DNA of 64,000 nt from Desulfobacterium sp. (GCA_030145245.1 JAQYWC010000034.1:34125-98124), one strand, 5' to 3'. Positions 18,101 to 26,592 are shown, counted from the stretch's first letter. Program-made: numbers and translations. The notes: generated by a model not told the origin, from the letters alone.

Positions 18101-20713
18101 GAAACCATTAGTATATGTGAATGACATGATGTGCCCTGTGCTGGTGCAACTTACCTGGCTTAAATCGCCTGAGGCATACGAAAAATCAATGCCATTGCTG
18201 TTTGTATCCGTTATCGAACCGATTGTCCCATCCAGATTAAACAGCATTGCGGTTCCATATTTTTCCGTCACCCGGATACTGCTGTCAGTTAAAATCTCCA
18301 GTAAAACCCCGCCACAATCAGCCGAACCGTTAAATGTTTCATCAGGCAGTTGAACAAACCGCCTGGAAATTCCCGGCTGAAGGATCAAAACACTGTTGTC
18401 TATCAGGCCGTCCATTGCCCACCGGTGTGCAATGGTGGCGATAATAAGGTTATCCTGTGTCATGCCGCCGGTAAGGACAGACGAGCCAACATAAATTTCT
18501 GTTATTATTGCGGCAGCGTCTATAATGGAGTCCTCCCCCATGGCCTGGAACCCGTCGCTCATTCTCGCCGCTCTGATATCATAATTATGGGTCCATCCCA
18601 AGCCTGTCGGACCTTTCACCAGGTGATCCGTGGAATTATACGAACGAATGAATTCAAGACCCAGTGGAGATGGATTGCTGCCGATCTTAAGGTCTGCATG
18701 GGCATACAGATAGCTTCCGGTGACCAGATCAATCGGCTCAGGGCTCTGTTCATGTTTATCACTGTTCTGGCCATCCTTGCAGGAGTCTGTCATGTCCCCT
18801 GAATTCAGATCCCAGACTTCCGTACCAAAACCGCCTTTTAACCCACCGGAAATAATATGCCCGACACTGTTTGCAGACGGACTGATGGTCAGGAAGCCCG
18901 TACCCTGCCATATACCCTCACCCAGATTACCGTCTTCGGGCATAATAATACGATAGCCGTAATCCAGATAGGACTGAATATGCCCCAGCTCATTGCTGCT
19001 GTACGTACCCGGTTTAAGCATTGTTTTTATGGTATTGAAATTTGAGCTGTTGGCTTCAAAGATCTTGTCGGATTTTTCATTGGCGTCATCCAGCAGCTTG
19101 ACTGTGCTGACAGCACTGTAGTCTTCCTGGGTCTGCTCGATAATCCCCCATTCAAATGCACTGTGATGACCGCTGCTGCCCACAAATACAGCTGTTTTCA
19201 TATCTGCATCATTTTCAAGACTGATAACACTTTCCAGGTTTATGGGCATGTCTATATAGGGACTTTCGTTCTGACCGCAGACACCGATCCAGTGATGGTG
19301 AATGATTTCAGTTTGAGTCAGCGGTTCCGTCAGGTCATCCATACGGCTGCATTCTGCCAGCCAAAGGTAGCTGAGCATGGCAAGGCTCTGTCCCAAAACC
19401 GGTTCCGGCATTTCGGAATTTGAAGAGTACCGGTTCTGCTCCAGGAGCTTCCGGTGCTTATCAACCATGTTTGAACTGATTTCGCCCCACCCGTTGACAA
19501 TAAGAAAAGACCCACCGGAACGGATATTGATTGTACCGGAAACATCAGCATAAGACCCACCCGAATTTGCATACGGATGATCCACTGTAACTGAAATTGT
19601 CTGATTCACCCCAGATGACACGGCTGAGCCGGTATCTAACAGAGCCCCATCCAATCTTAATTCCGGCTGGTTTGTAACATTGTAAAACAGGGTCAGTCTT
19701 TTTCCGTAAATATCACTGGAAAAAAGTGTCTGATCAATTCCCGGCAGCTGTATCCTTAACGTTGCCTTAAAATTGACTGGAATCTGGGTCCATTCATCTA
19801 CAATATTAAAGATATATGGAAGACTGGTCTGACGATGCACTGTGGTATCAGGAATGATATCACTTCCGCCAATAACTTCATTGAGCGTTACATCCGGAAT
19901 ATTTGTCCTGACATGGTTTACAAGATTCATGGCCATTGAAGACAGGTTGTTCCTGATCGCATCGCGGTTGATGTTCTGTACCCACCCGGAACCGTTTGAG
20001 GAGCCTGACAGGGCATTACTGACAAATGTCGACTTGTCAAATCCAATCGTGGTTTTGATATCAATTCCGGCATGATGGGTATGCCTTTTCAAAGACGGAT
20101 CAAACATGTAATCAGTACCGTCAATGTTTGCTTTTACCCATACATGATCTACATTAAGATATGCTAAATCACCGGATGGATATGTCAAAAGTTGTATCGG
20201 GATACCGGCAGACGGCAGCAGACGCAGCAAAACATCTATATCGTCTGTACCAAGCCATTCCAAGACCTCTTCAGGATCTAACCTGATCGTGCCGTAAACA
20301 TAATTTGCCGTAAACCCGGCTTCCCGGAGCATGGCAATCATCAGACTTGCCTGATCAAAATCATTACCGGATTTATCGGTGAGGGTTGCATCCGCCCCTT
20401 TTACATCACCGAAAACCGGGGTGTATCTTATATGATTATGAACATAGGCATAAATCAGATCAGGGTCATTCTTCAGCCCCCGCACAAGGGATTTAATCTC
20501 TCCGGATGCCGTCGCTGATCCTTTTACGGCCAGTGTTGAAGTTTTTGCAGTTTTAGGATCCAGCAAAATTTTGTGGGCCTGTTCGGGTGTTATCAAAGGA
20601 CCATATACATCCTGGTATCCCGGCAGGGCGGCAAACGAGCTTGATGCCACAGTCAGAAAAAAAACTATAATGATGAAAACGACTATTTTTAATTTAATAT
20701 TTTCAAATATCAT
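15167..20713 (-). CDS. Giant exported RHS/YD-repeat protein
   Basis: 1848 residues. A signal peptide (1-28) is followed by a transglutaminase-like region (about 70-210) with H190 in D-H-V-W and D205 in F-D-P-S. At the place of the catalytic Cys it has G-N-D-F-D-Q-A instead of G-x-C-x-D-x-A. From about 660 a DUF6531-type segment (P-I-D-L-V-T-G) opens a long series of YD repeats, ending in the RHS core (Y-F-H-A-D-A-Q-G, R-F-L-Q-P-D-P-I-G, D-P-L-G-L). About 125 residues follow the core, including H-H-D-R-F-L-Y-D-D-D and H-N-C-Q-D-Y near residue 1817, which suggest a papain-like or LRAT-like catalytic pair (inference). RHS shells encapsulate such variable C-terminal tips. Confidence 0.88.
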   Translation of the reverse strand: MIFENIKLKIVVFIIIVFFLTVASSSFAALPGYQDVYGPLITPEQAHKILLDPKTAKTSTLAVKGSATASGEIKSLVRGLKNDPDLIYAYVHNHIRYTPVFGDVKGADATLTDKSGNDFDQASLMIAMLREAGFTANYVYGTIRLDPEEVLEWLGTDDIDVLLRLLPSAGIPIQLLTYPSGDLAYLNVDHVWVKANIDGTDYMFDPSLKRHTHHAGIDIKTTIGFDKSTFVSNALSGSSNGSGWVQNINRDAIRNNLSSMAMNLVNHVRTNIPDVTLNEVIGGSDIIPDTTVHRQTSLPYIFNIVDEWTQIPVNFKATLRIQLPGIDQTLFSSDIYGKRLTLFYNVTNQPELRLDGALLDTGSAVSSGVNQTISVTVDHPYANSGGSYADVSGTINIRSGGSFLIVNGWGEISSNMVDKHRKLLEQNRYSSNSEMPEPVLGQSLAMLSYLWLAECSRMDDLTEPLTQTEIIHHHWIGVCGQNESPYIDMPINLESVISLENDADMKTAVFVGSSGHHSAFEWGIIEQTQEDYSAVSTVKLLDDANEKSDKIFEANSSNFNTIKTMLKPGTYSSNELGHIQSYLDYGYRIIMPEDGNLGEGIWQGTGFLTISPSANSVGHIISGGLKGGFGTEVWDLNSGDMTDSCKDGQNSDKHEQSPEPIDLVTGSYLYAHADLKIGSNPSPLGLEFIRSYNSTDHLVKGPTGLGWTHNYDIRAARMSDGFQAMGEDSIIDAAAIITEIYVGSSVLTGGMTQDNLIIATIAHRWAMDGLIDNSVLILQPGISRRFVQLPDETFNGSADCGGVLLEILTDSSIRVTEKYGTAMLFNLDGTIGSITDTNSNGIDFSYASGDLSQVSCTSTGHIMSFTYTNGFLTQVEDSALRSVSYGYDPSGNLISFTDASGEQTTFEYSTDGMLSKIYYPTDPVIPFVQNLYDSIGKVITQTDAENHVYMYYFSGFRAEEENPDGKSKIWEFDNFGRTLAFFDALGNATRRVYDSSGRQVRFIYPLHNEIQYEYDAKHNILVERKIPVPGALEPPVEKVFTYHPVLNLPVSRTDTLGRVTNYSYDNNGNLLKVQYPAVNSIRPETNFVYNTHGQLTAITDSEGKVIQIDYDPVTGDLVSSINDPGGENIQVTFAYDAAGNNTGMTDPNGNTTEFNCNSLGKITSFILPGPFNYQGQFVYDKIGNLTQILRQDNTPGNTWQNWFRTYTPSFKTASTVDPENDTTRYEYDMVGRLWKVTDSENNTTEFIYDDAGRLVQKKNADNITEEAYTYTSNGQRASITDGNGNTSFFRYDGLGRLKEKEYPDSTVEVFQYDAADNLVRKQTRAGDIISFIYDSLNRPVSKTNSEKTVRYELDQNGRLTSVQDGAVSLVYSYDNARRLIRVERSDGKAIDKEYDNAGNLTKLVYPDGYFLTYTYDGLNRLQQILEMGTTVLVSYQYDSLSRRTAVNMGNGVATSVSYEPDNDVSEISYQFNGSHVVFDYSWNKLGDRISFSSTDDRFLYQPLGDESNTYTPNAMNQYAEINAGSFGYDLNGNLTATPNNSYVYDSENKLKQVITPYVNATYESDPLGRRQSKTVDTVRTDYFHDGSNVIMEYDDIGSMAKRFIYGLYIDEPVCMITPQGKYFYHADAQGSIAALSDDTGGLSESYAYSPFGEINQVGTSGNPYLYTGRRIDPETGLYYFRARHYDAQTGRFLQPDPIGIQGGINLYAFVKNNPVNLLDPLGLAWRQERPLDLWGLRGTTAGPLHHDRFLYDDDTESGYYSDSRVRDDNAPQDLIDKYENVGEYLEDDILKDAVNNVKPRWDRTEGSTIDEYGGLGHNCQDYADEVMAEYDRLKDEKDKAKQTERSGK

Positions 20714-20736
20714 AATTCACCAAATTCCTGTTAAAT

Positions 20737-21060
20737 TTATGAGCCGAATTGCAGCGCAAATGCTTTAAGAATCTTTCCCGACGGACTTCTCAGGGCCAGA
20801 TCGTAAAGATCTTGACCATCCAGGTCTCCATCTGAATCATGATCAAAATCGGGGACCTGCACGTGAGTTGTTACCTGGGACCTGTTTCCTGCCGCATCAT
20901 ACATATATTCAATCACATATTCGTCTGCTTGTTCCATTTTAATGATACGGTTCAATTTGTCATATTCATATGTAATTGTCCCCGCTATGCATAATGGCAC
21001 GAAACATAAACACGCAGACAAAAAGAACAGTACTCTCAAACTTGTTATTCCTTTTCCCAT
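20737..21060 (-). CDS. Small exported YD-repeat plus dockerin-like protein
   Basis: I chose the ATG at 21060 because AGGAGG sits 10 nt upstream; a TTG one codon earlier is unlikely. The 107 residues comprise a signal peptide (to about residue 26), a single YD repeat (T-Y-E-Y-D-K-L-N-R and Y-M-Y-D-A-A-G-N-R), and a Ca-binding loop D-x-D-x-D-G-D-x-D-G-x-D like one half of a dockerin or an EF-hand. It lies 23 nt upstream of the RHS giant in the same direction, so it should be the first gene of that operon. It could be a decoy or assembly partner, or a fragment of an older RHS gene. Confidence 0.72.
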   Translation of the reverse strand: MGKGITSLRVLFFLSACLCFVPLCIAGTITYEYDKLNRIIKMEQADEYVIEYMYDAAGNRSQVTTHVQVPDFDHDSDGDLDGQDLYDLALRSPSGKILKAFALQFGS

Positions 21061-21946
21061 CAAAGATTTTCCTCCTAAAAATTTGATTAATACCGTATTA
21101 TCTCACTGCCGACGAACAACATGCCGTAAAAACAAACTGGGTGCCACTTGGTACAATGAAATTGTACATATACTCAGTGATGTCCGGTTAGTTCTTTTTT
21201 TGCATACACGTCCCTTTGCACTTTTTACTTTTTAACTAGTTTATAATTAGTTTCCCTTACTACATTGTTAACACGTAGTTCATTCCGGATTGTGCTTTTT
21301 AGCGGGCGAATCCATTTTAGAGAAACGGTTTCGTCGAACTGCCCTTGGCAATATATGGCCATCATCAAGTATGAAGTTAAACCTAAATATAGAACAAGCT
21401 TGTTATGAATAAGAAAAAATAAAGAGATAACTATATTCATTCTTAATTACAGTGTAATATTTAATTCACCACAAAAAAAACACATAAAAAAAGACGTTTC
21501 GAGTGAAAAAAGTATCGATAAATAATTAAAAAAACGCAAGCAGAAAATTCAAAAACAGAATAAAAAAACAATACTGAAAACAATGTTTGAAACTTCCAAT
21601 ATTCACTGTGACGTGAATGGTCGGTATCAGGGGATTCCCCAGGGAAGAGTTGGTGCAATTCATCTGCTGGCCCCAAGAACTGGTTTATTCGATGAAATAT
21701 CGGATACGTAAAGGGACGAGTCTGGGTGCAAGCAACGGCACCAGTATAAGCATCCCCCCTGCACACCGGATAAAGGTGTCATAAGACGGGCGTGAACAAA
21801 ATGATCAAAAAAGCCAAAAAGGAATAAAAACTCTTTAATATCAGAAGATTTACAGCATGGAGAAAATCTTTTACCGTGGGCTCAGCTTTTGCACCTCCAC
21901 GGTGGGGGGAGCTGGCTTGGTTGAATCCATAAAAGGAGAATTCATT
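21061..21946. other. Intergenic, largely featureless
   Basis: Two short minus-strand frames (21225-21440 and 21461-21766) lack ribosome sites and protein motifs and are not called. The only recognisable content is the EamA-gene relic at 21724-21778 and, near the right end, a 7-bp inverted repeat (ACCGTGG/CCACGGT) ahead of the dcuB ribosome site. Confidence 0.45.
21724..21778 (+). repeat. Relic copy of a piece of the eamA-type gene
   Basis: About 55 bp match 27420-27473 inside the EamA-family gene with only a few differences (shared GTGCAAGCAACGGCACCAGT and the following bases). The orientation is the same on the plus strand. The neighbouring sequence does not match, so this is an isolated fragment. 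Confidence 0.7.
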
Positions 21947-23272
21947 ATGCTGTACGTTCAGTTTCTGTTTCTGCTCTTAATGCTTTATATCGGAAGTCGG
22001 TACGGGGGGATCGGCTTGGGGGTCGTCTCGGGCATCGGGCTTGCCATTGAGGTTTTTGTTTTTCAGATGCCCCCCACATCACCGCCCATTACGGTTATGC
22101 TGATCATCATGGCCGTGGTCACCTGTGCCTCTATTCTGGAGGCGGCAGGCGGCTTGAAATACATGCTTCAGCTGGCGGAACGGCTGCTGCGCTCCAATCC
22201 CAAAAGGGTTTCCCTGCTGGCTCCCCTGGTCACCTATGTCATGACTTTCATGCTGGGTACCGGCCATGCCGTATATTCGGTTATGCCCATTATCGGAGAT
22301 GTGGCCCTTAAAAACAATATCCGCCCGGAACGGCCCATGGCTGCGGCATCGGTTGCCTCGCAAATGGGTATTACGGCCAGCCCCATCTCCGCCGCCGTGG
22401 TCTATTACCTGTCCCAGCTCACGGACCTTAATGCCGACATCACCCTGCTATCCATTCTCGGGGTGACCATTCCTGCAACCCTGACCGGGGTGATCGTCAT
22501 GTCATTGTACAGCATGCGGCGGGGGGCCGAGCTTGGGGATGACCATGAGTATCAAAAACGGTTGGAGGATCCCACCTATCGGAAAAAGATTGAGGCAACC
22601 ACCTCCACTACCCTGAACGAACGTCTTCCCAGGCAGGCCAAACAGTCGGTTATTCTCTTTATTTTGGCATTGTTCACCATTGTCATCATTGCAATGTATC
22701 CTGAGATCCGGACCGTGGCGGGCACCGAAAAACCCATCAAGATGTCCGTCATCATTCAGATGATGATGCTGGCCTTTGGGGGACTCATTCTTCTGGTCAC
22801 TAAAACCAATGCTTCCAAAGTGCCCGAAGGCGTGGTTTTTAAATCCGGTATGGTAGCGGCGATCGCTATTTTCGGAATCGCCTGGATGAGCGATACATAT
22901 TTTAAATTTGCCCTTCCCAGCTTCCAGGCAGGAATTGTGGAAATGGTGCAAAACTATCCATGGACGTTTGCCTTGGCCATGTTTGCAGTGTCGGTAGTGG
23001 TGAACAGCCAGGCAGCCACCTGCCGGATGATGCTGCCCGTGGCGCTGGGCATGGGGTTGTCCCCGGCCCTGGTTATCGGGATCATGCCTGCCTGCTACGG
23101 ATATTTCTTTATCCCCAATTATCCTTCGGATATTGCCACCTGCTCCTTTGATATCACAGGAACAACCCGCATCGGCAAGTACTATTTCAACCACAGCTTC
23201 ATGGTCCCGGGTTTGATCGGGGTCACCGTTGCCTGCTGTGTGGGGTACACACTGGCCGGGATTTTAATCTAA
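21947..23272 (+). CDS. dcuB: Anaerobic C4-dicarboxylate transporter (Dcu type)
   Basis: The ATG at 21947 has AAGGAG 9 nt upstream and gives 441 residues, matching the ~440-residue Dcu family; the longer frame from 21857 adds an unrelated 30-residue extension. About 10-12 hydrophobic segments span the protein. Conserved Dcu stretches are visible: G-T-G-H-A-V-Y-S-V-M-P, A-S-Q-M-G-I-T-A-S-P and F-I-P-N-Y-P-S-D. The carrier exchanges fumarate, malate or succinate across the inner membrane under anaerobic conditions. The convergent response regulator and sensor genes next door are of the type that controls such carriers. Confidence 0.87.
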   Translation: MLYVQFLFLLLMLYIGSRYGGIGLGVVSGIGLAIEVFVFQMPPTSPPITVMLIIMAVVTCASILEAAGGLKYMLQLAERLLRSNPKRVSLLAPLVTYVMTFMLGTGHAVYSVMPIIGDVALKNNIRPERPMAAASVASQMGITASPISAAVVYYLSQLTDLNADITLLSILGVTIPATLTGVIVMSLYSMRRGAELGDDHEYQKRLEDPTYRKKIEATTSTTLNERLPRQAKQSVILFILALFTIVIIAMYPEIRTVAGTEKPIKMSVIIQMMMLAFGGLILLVTKTNASKVPEGVVFKSGMVAAIAIFGIAWMSDTYFKFALPSFQAGIVEMVQNYPWTFALAMFAVSVVVNSQAATCRMMLPVALGMGLSPALVIGIMPACYGYFFIPNYPSDIATCSFDITGTTRIGKYYFNHSFMVPGLIGVTVACCVGYTLAGILI

Positions 23273-23294
23273 ATTATTTATACCGGAATTTAAA

Positions 23295-23333
23295 GCAGCA
23301 AAAGGATCCCCTTGGGGAGCCTTTTGTTGTTTT
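23295..23333. terminator. Terminator between convergent dcuB and regulator
   Basis: A stem of about 16 bp with one mismatch (GCAAAAGG-TCCCC and its complement) and a very short loop, ending TTTTGTTGTTTT on the plus strand. It serves dcuB and, read backwards, may also serve the facing regulator gene. Confidence 0.75.
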
Positions 23334-23336
23334 AGT

Positions 23337-24029
23337 TTAAATATCCTGGGGGAAATAACGTCGTTCAGGCCGGCCCACACTCCCGTATATAACATCCGCC
23401 TTTAATTCTCCTGTGGTGATCAGGTATTCAAGGTAGCGCCGGGCCGTAGACCGGCTCGCTCCGATCCGTTCTCCGACCTCTTCGGCACTGAAGCCGTCGG
23501 GATTTACCTTCTCAAATACTTGCCGTACCTTACCCAGGGTCAGCACATCAATGCCCTTGGGAACATTCGTTGAGTGTGCAGGGGCGGAGGCCTGAAGGGA
23601 ATGACTGAGTTCGTCTATGTCCTTTTGTTCCAATGTTTCACCCGGTTGCAGCTGCTGATGGTACTTACGAAATCGCATTAATGCCTGTTCAAAACGGGAA
23701 AACACAACCGGTTTAACCAGGTAGTCAAAGGCCCCGGCCCTGAGGGCCTGTTGCACATCTGCCGCATCCCTTGCCGCCGTGATCAGGATAACGTCAACTG
23801 CCTGTCCTTCCCCCCTCAGTTGATGCAGGATCTCCATGCCGTTTCCGTCCGGCATGTACAGATCCAGGAGCAGCAGGTCAGGGGCCATCAGTTTTACAAG
23901 TTCCCTGGCCTGTTCAAGGTTCTGGGCAATGCCGACCACCTCAAACCCTGTAACCTTTTCAACAAAAAAACGATGCATCCCGGCAATCCTGGGATCGTCC
24001 TCAATTACCAATACACGCAGGGATTTCAT
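23337..24029 (-). CDS. Response regulator, CitB/DcuR type
   Basis: Residues 1-120 form a receiver domain with acidic pair E10-D11-D12, phosphorylation site D56 (L-L-L-L-D-L) and K106 in V-K-P. The C-terminal part (about 160-228) holds a helix-turn-helix (F-S-A-E-E-V-G-E-R-I-G-A-S-R-S-T-A-R-R-Y-L-E-Y) as in CitB/DpiA/DcuR. It should activate transport or metabolism genes for C4-dicarboxylates or citrate, most simply the neighbouring dcuB. Its gene follows the sensor gene by 12 nt. Confidence 0.88.
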   Translation of the reverse strand: MKSLRVLVIEDDPRIAGMHRFFVEKVTGFEVVGIAQNLEQARELVKLMAPDLLLLDLYMPDGNGMEILHQLRGEGQAVDVILITAARDAADVQQALRAGAFDYLVKPVVFSRFEQALMRFRKYHQQLQPGETLEQKDIDELSHSLQASAPAHSTNVPKGIDVLTLGKVRQVFEKVNPDGFSAEEVGERIGASRSTARRYLEYLITTGELKADVIYGSVGRPERRYFPQDI

Positions 24030-24041
24030 TTTATTCCTTTC

Positions 24042-25682
24042 TCATGGTTGTTTGGGAAGGCTGAGGGTAAACAGGGCACCTCCCAGATCGCCGGTTGACA
24101 CGGTTATCTGGCCGTCTAATTGTGCCACATAACTATCCACCAGGAAAAGACCGATTCCATGGATATCCTTCCTGGCGGACCCGGGATTTTTACTGGAGTA
24201 ACCCTTTAAAAAAATCTTTTCCTGGAGTTCCACGGGCACGCCGGGACCGGAATCCTCGATCTCGAAAATCAGGTCATGGCCGATGTCGGTCATGAAAAGC
24301 TGAATACGGGGATGTTGATCCGGATTCCTGAGGGATGCTTCAAGTGCATTGTCCAACAGGTTCCCCAGGATGGTCACCAGTTTTTCCTGGTCAAATTTTT
24401 CGGGGATTTCTCCCATGGTGCTGTCCGGGTTGAGTTGAAAATCCACCTTCATCTCCAGTGCCCGGTTGTATTTGCCCATGATGATCGCGGCAAGGGCTGG
24501 GTGGGGTACGGCCTGGGCCAGGAACTGAATCAGGCTTTGGAGGCCTGAAGATTCCCGGGTCACAAGTTCAAGGGCTTCCTGGTAGGCTTCCATCTGCAGC
24601 AGGCCTGACAGGGTATGTAATTTGTTTGAGTATTCGTGGGCCTGCACCCGGAGCATTTCGGAAAACTGCCGGGTCTGGCGAAGCTCCTCCCTTAACTTGT
24701 GAAAATCTTCCATGGGCCGGAAACTGGCCACCATGCCGTGCACGGTACCGGCATATTCGATGGGCACCTTTGTAAAAAGCAGATCCTGTCCGTCCACATT
24801 GGTTTTTCGGAAATATTCTTTGCGATCGGGCCTTAACAGCAGTCTGAAATCACTGTGGGCAAACACATCATCCACATGTTTTCCGATCAGGCTTTCGTCT
24901 GCATCAAAACTGCAGAATTCCATTGCCGCCTGGTTTATCAGGCGGATATCCCCCTGTTCACCCACGGCAATGATACCACTCTGGATGGATTCGAGAATGG
25001 CCTGGCGATCCAGGTACAGGGAGGATATCTCCCGGGGCTCAAGGCCCAGGGTCTGTTTTTTGACATAACGGGCAATCCCGGTGGCTCCCAGGAGCACCAC
25101 CACAAACAGCATGAAAAACAGGGTGGCAGGTTCTCGCTGGTAGCCATGTACAGTTTCCATCACCTGGGTCTGCAGGTAGCCCACCGAAACAAATCCAATG
25201 ATATTTCCTTTGGTGTTAATGACCGGTACTATGCTGCGCAGGGACGGTCCCAGTGTGCCCGTGGCTTCAGAGACATAGGCCTGACCGTGGATCAGTGCCC
25301 GGGTTTCATCCCCCCCCACAAATCGTTTACCTATTTTTCCAGGATCGGGATGGGAAAAACGTCGGCTTTGGCGATCCGCAACAACGATAAACTCTGCTCC
25401 GGTTTTCTGCCGAACCTGCTCGGCCAGCTGCTGAATTTTCCCCTGGGGATCCTTGCCTGCTGCCAGGGTCTGTTGGACAATGGGCATTATGGCGATGGAG
25501 TGGCCGATGTCCAGTGCCCGTTTGTTGATCTGGGATTTGGAAATATTACCGATAAAGGTGGCAAAAATGGCACCGCTGACAAATAGGGTCCCGGACACGA
25601 TCAGGAATACCAGGATCAGCATCTGCGTTTGGAGGGTGGATGGATAAAGAAAGCTTAGTATCTGTTTAAACCGTGTATTCAT
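24042..25682 (-). CDS. Sensor histidine kinase, CitA/DcuS type
   Basis: 546 residues. A membrane segment at about 22-45 is followed by a periplasmic PAS-like sensor containing R-F-S-H-P (R108, H111), the anion-binding motif shared with DcuS and CitA. A second membrane segment spans ~187-204, then a cytoplasmic PAS (~225-325). The SPOB-type H-box has H349 (A-H-E-Y-S-N-K-L-H). The HATPase domain has N-L-L-D-N-A-L-E-A around 441-449 and D-S-G-P-G-V. It should phosphorylate the adjacent regulator in response to external dicarboxylate or citrate. The intact ligand motif supports dicarboxylate sensing. Confidence 0.9.
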   Translation of the reverse strand: MNTRFKQILSFLYPSTLQTQMLILVFLIVSGTLFVSGAIFATFIGNISKSQINKRALDIGHSIAIMPIVQQTLAAGKDPQGKIQQLAEQVRQKTGAEFIVVADRQSRRFSHPDPGKIGKRFVGGDETRALIHGQAYVSEATGTLGPSLRSIVPVINTKGNIIGFVSVGYLQTQVMETVHGYQREPATLFFMLFVVVLLGATGIARYVKKQTLGLEPREISSLYLDRQAILESIQSGIIAVGEQGDIRLINQAAMEFCSFDADESLIGKHVDDVFAHSDFRLLLRPDRKEYFRKTNVDGQDLLFTKVPIEYAGTVHGMVASFRPMEDFHKLREELRQTRQFSEMLRVQAHEYSNKLHTLSGLLQMEAYQEALELVTRESSGLQSLIQFLAQAVPHPALAAIIMGKYNRALEMKVDFQLNPDSTMGEIPEKFDQEKLVTILGNLLDNALEASLRNPDQHPRIQLFMTDIGHDLIFEIEDSGPGVPVELQEKIFLKGYSSKNPGSARKDIHGIGLFLVDSYVAQLDGQITVSTGDLGGALFTLSLPKQP

Positions 25683-25811
25683 CTATTTACTTTATGCCAT
25701 AGAAAAATAAATTTCAAGACTTCCAAAGTCCCAAAAGCTCCACAAATTCTCAACAAACACCCTTAAGGCGAATAATATTCTGGAATATCCATATATCCAA
25801 TCATATAATTC

Positions 25812-25841
25812 TTGACAAACCAAAATAGCAAGTTATATATT
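25812..25841 (+). promoter_or_regulatory. Strong sigma-70-type promoter
   Basis: TTGACA (25812-25817) and TATATT (25836-25841) are separated by 18 bp. It points at the LysE-type gene and would give a leader of about 100 nt that contains the hairpin at 25879-25911. Confidence 0.6.
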
Positions 25842-25878
25842 CGTATCACAACCAAGCAGGAGAAATAGCTGAATACTA

Positions 25879-25925
25879 TTTTGTGTCAGAGCTTCCGGCT
25901 CTGACACAAAAGGACAGTTTTTTTT
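25879..25925 (+). promoter_or_regulatory. Leader hairpin with T-run upstream of lysE-type gene
   Basis: A perfect 14-bp stem (TTTTGTGTCAGAGC and complement) closes a 5-nt loop. Eight T residues follow seven nt after the stem. Lying between a good promoter and the gene start 22 nt further on, it looks like an attenuator or intrinsic terminator within the leader. It could also be a plain terminator for transcripts coming from the left. Confidence 0.6.
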
Positions 25926-25947
25926 GAATAACAGTTAAAGAAAAGGT

Positions 25948-26592
25948 ATGCAAATGATCGACTATCATTATTGGACTTTATTCTTTACAGCTGCAATAGC
26001 GTTAAACATCTCACCAGGACCGGACCTGGTTTTCATATTAACAAAGACGGTTACCCAAGGGAAAAGAGTCGGTGTGGCGGCAACTTTTGGGGTGTGTACG
26101 GGTGCTTTTTTCCATGTCATTGCAGCATCGGTTGGCATTTCACTGATTTTAACCAAATCGCCATTTGCATTTTCAACAGTTCAGTATATTGGGGCAGCTT
26201 ACCTGCTGTACCTTGGCTTTCAGGCGTTTCGAACCTCCAGCACCGAGACGGATATTACCTGCAACCGGGACAGAGGAAGGGAAGGACCCATGGAGGTCTT
26301 CAAACAAGGCGTCGCCATTGATATTCTCAATCCCAAAGTGGCTGTTTTCTTCATTGCATTTCTACCTCAGTTTGTAAGAGATGAGCATGGTTCGGTATCG
26401 TTTCAGCTTTTTTATCTGGGTACGCTGATAATTGCAGTTTCAGTTATCGTTGAGACAGCACTGGTTTTTTTTACATACAGGATTGGAAAACAATTAGGAG
26501 GCAATTCAAAGTTTGGTGCATGGAGCGACAGGCTGGTCGGGGTGATCTTTGTCGGTTTGGCGATCAATTTATTAATCAAAACCATCCATTAA
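25948..26592 (+). CDS. LysE/RhtB-family amino acid exporter
   Basis: A 214-residue inner-membrane protein with about six hydrophobic segments. Family hallmarks are present: N-I-S-P-G-P-D-L-V-F near residue 20, G-V-C-T-G-A-F-F-H, Y-L-G-F-Q-A-F and D-I-L-N-P-K-V-A-V-F-F. Members export lysine, arginine, threonine, homoserine or similar compounds; the substrate cannot be told. The gene stands alone between oppositely oriented neighbours, with its own promoter and hairpin leader. Confidence 0.88.
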   Translation: MQMIDYHYWTLFFTAAIALNISPGPDLVFILTKTVTQGKRVGVAATFGVCTGAFFHVIAASVGISLILTKSPFAFSTVQYIGAAYLLYLGFQAFRTSSTETDITCNRDRGREGPMEVFKQGVAIDILNPKVAVFFIAFLPQFVRDEHGSVSFQLFYLGTLIIAVSVIVETALVFFTYRIGKQLGGNSKFGAWSDRLVGVIFVGLAINLLIKTIH

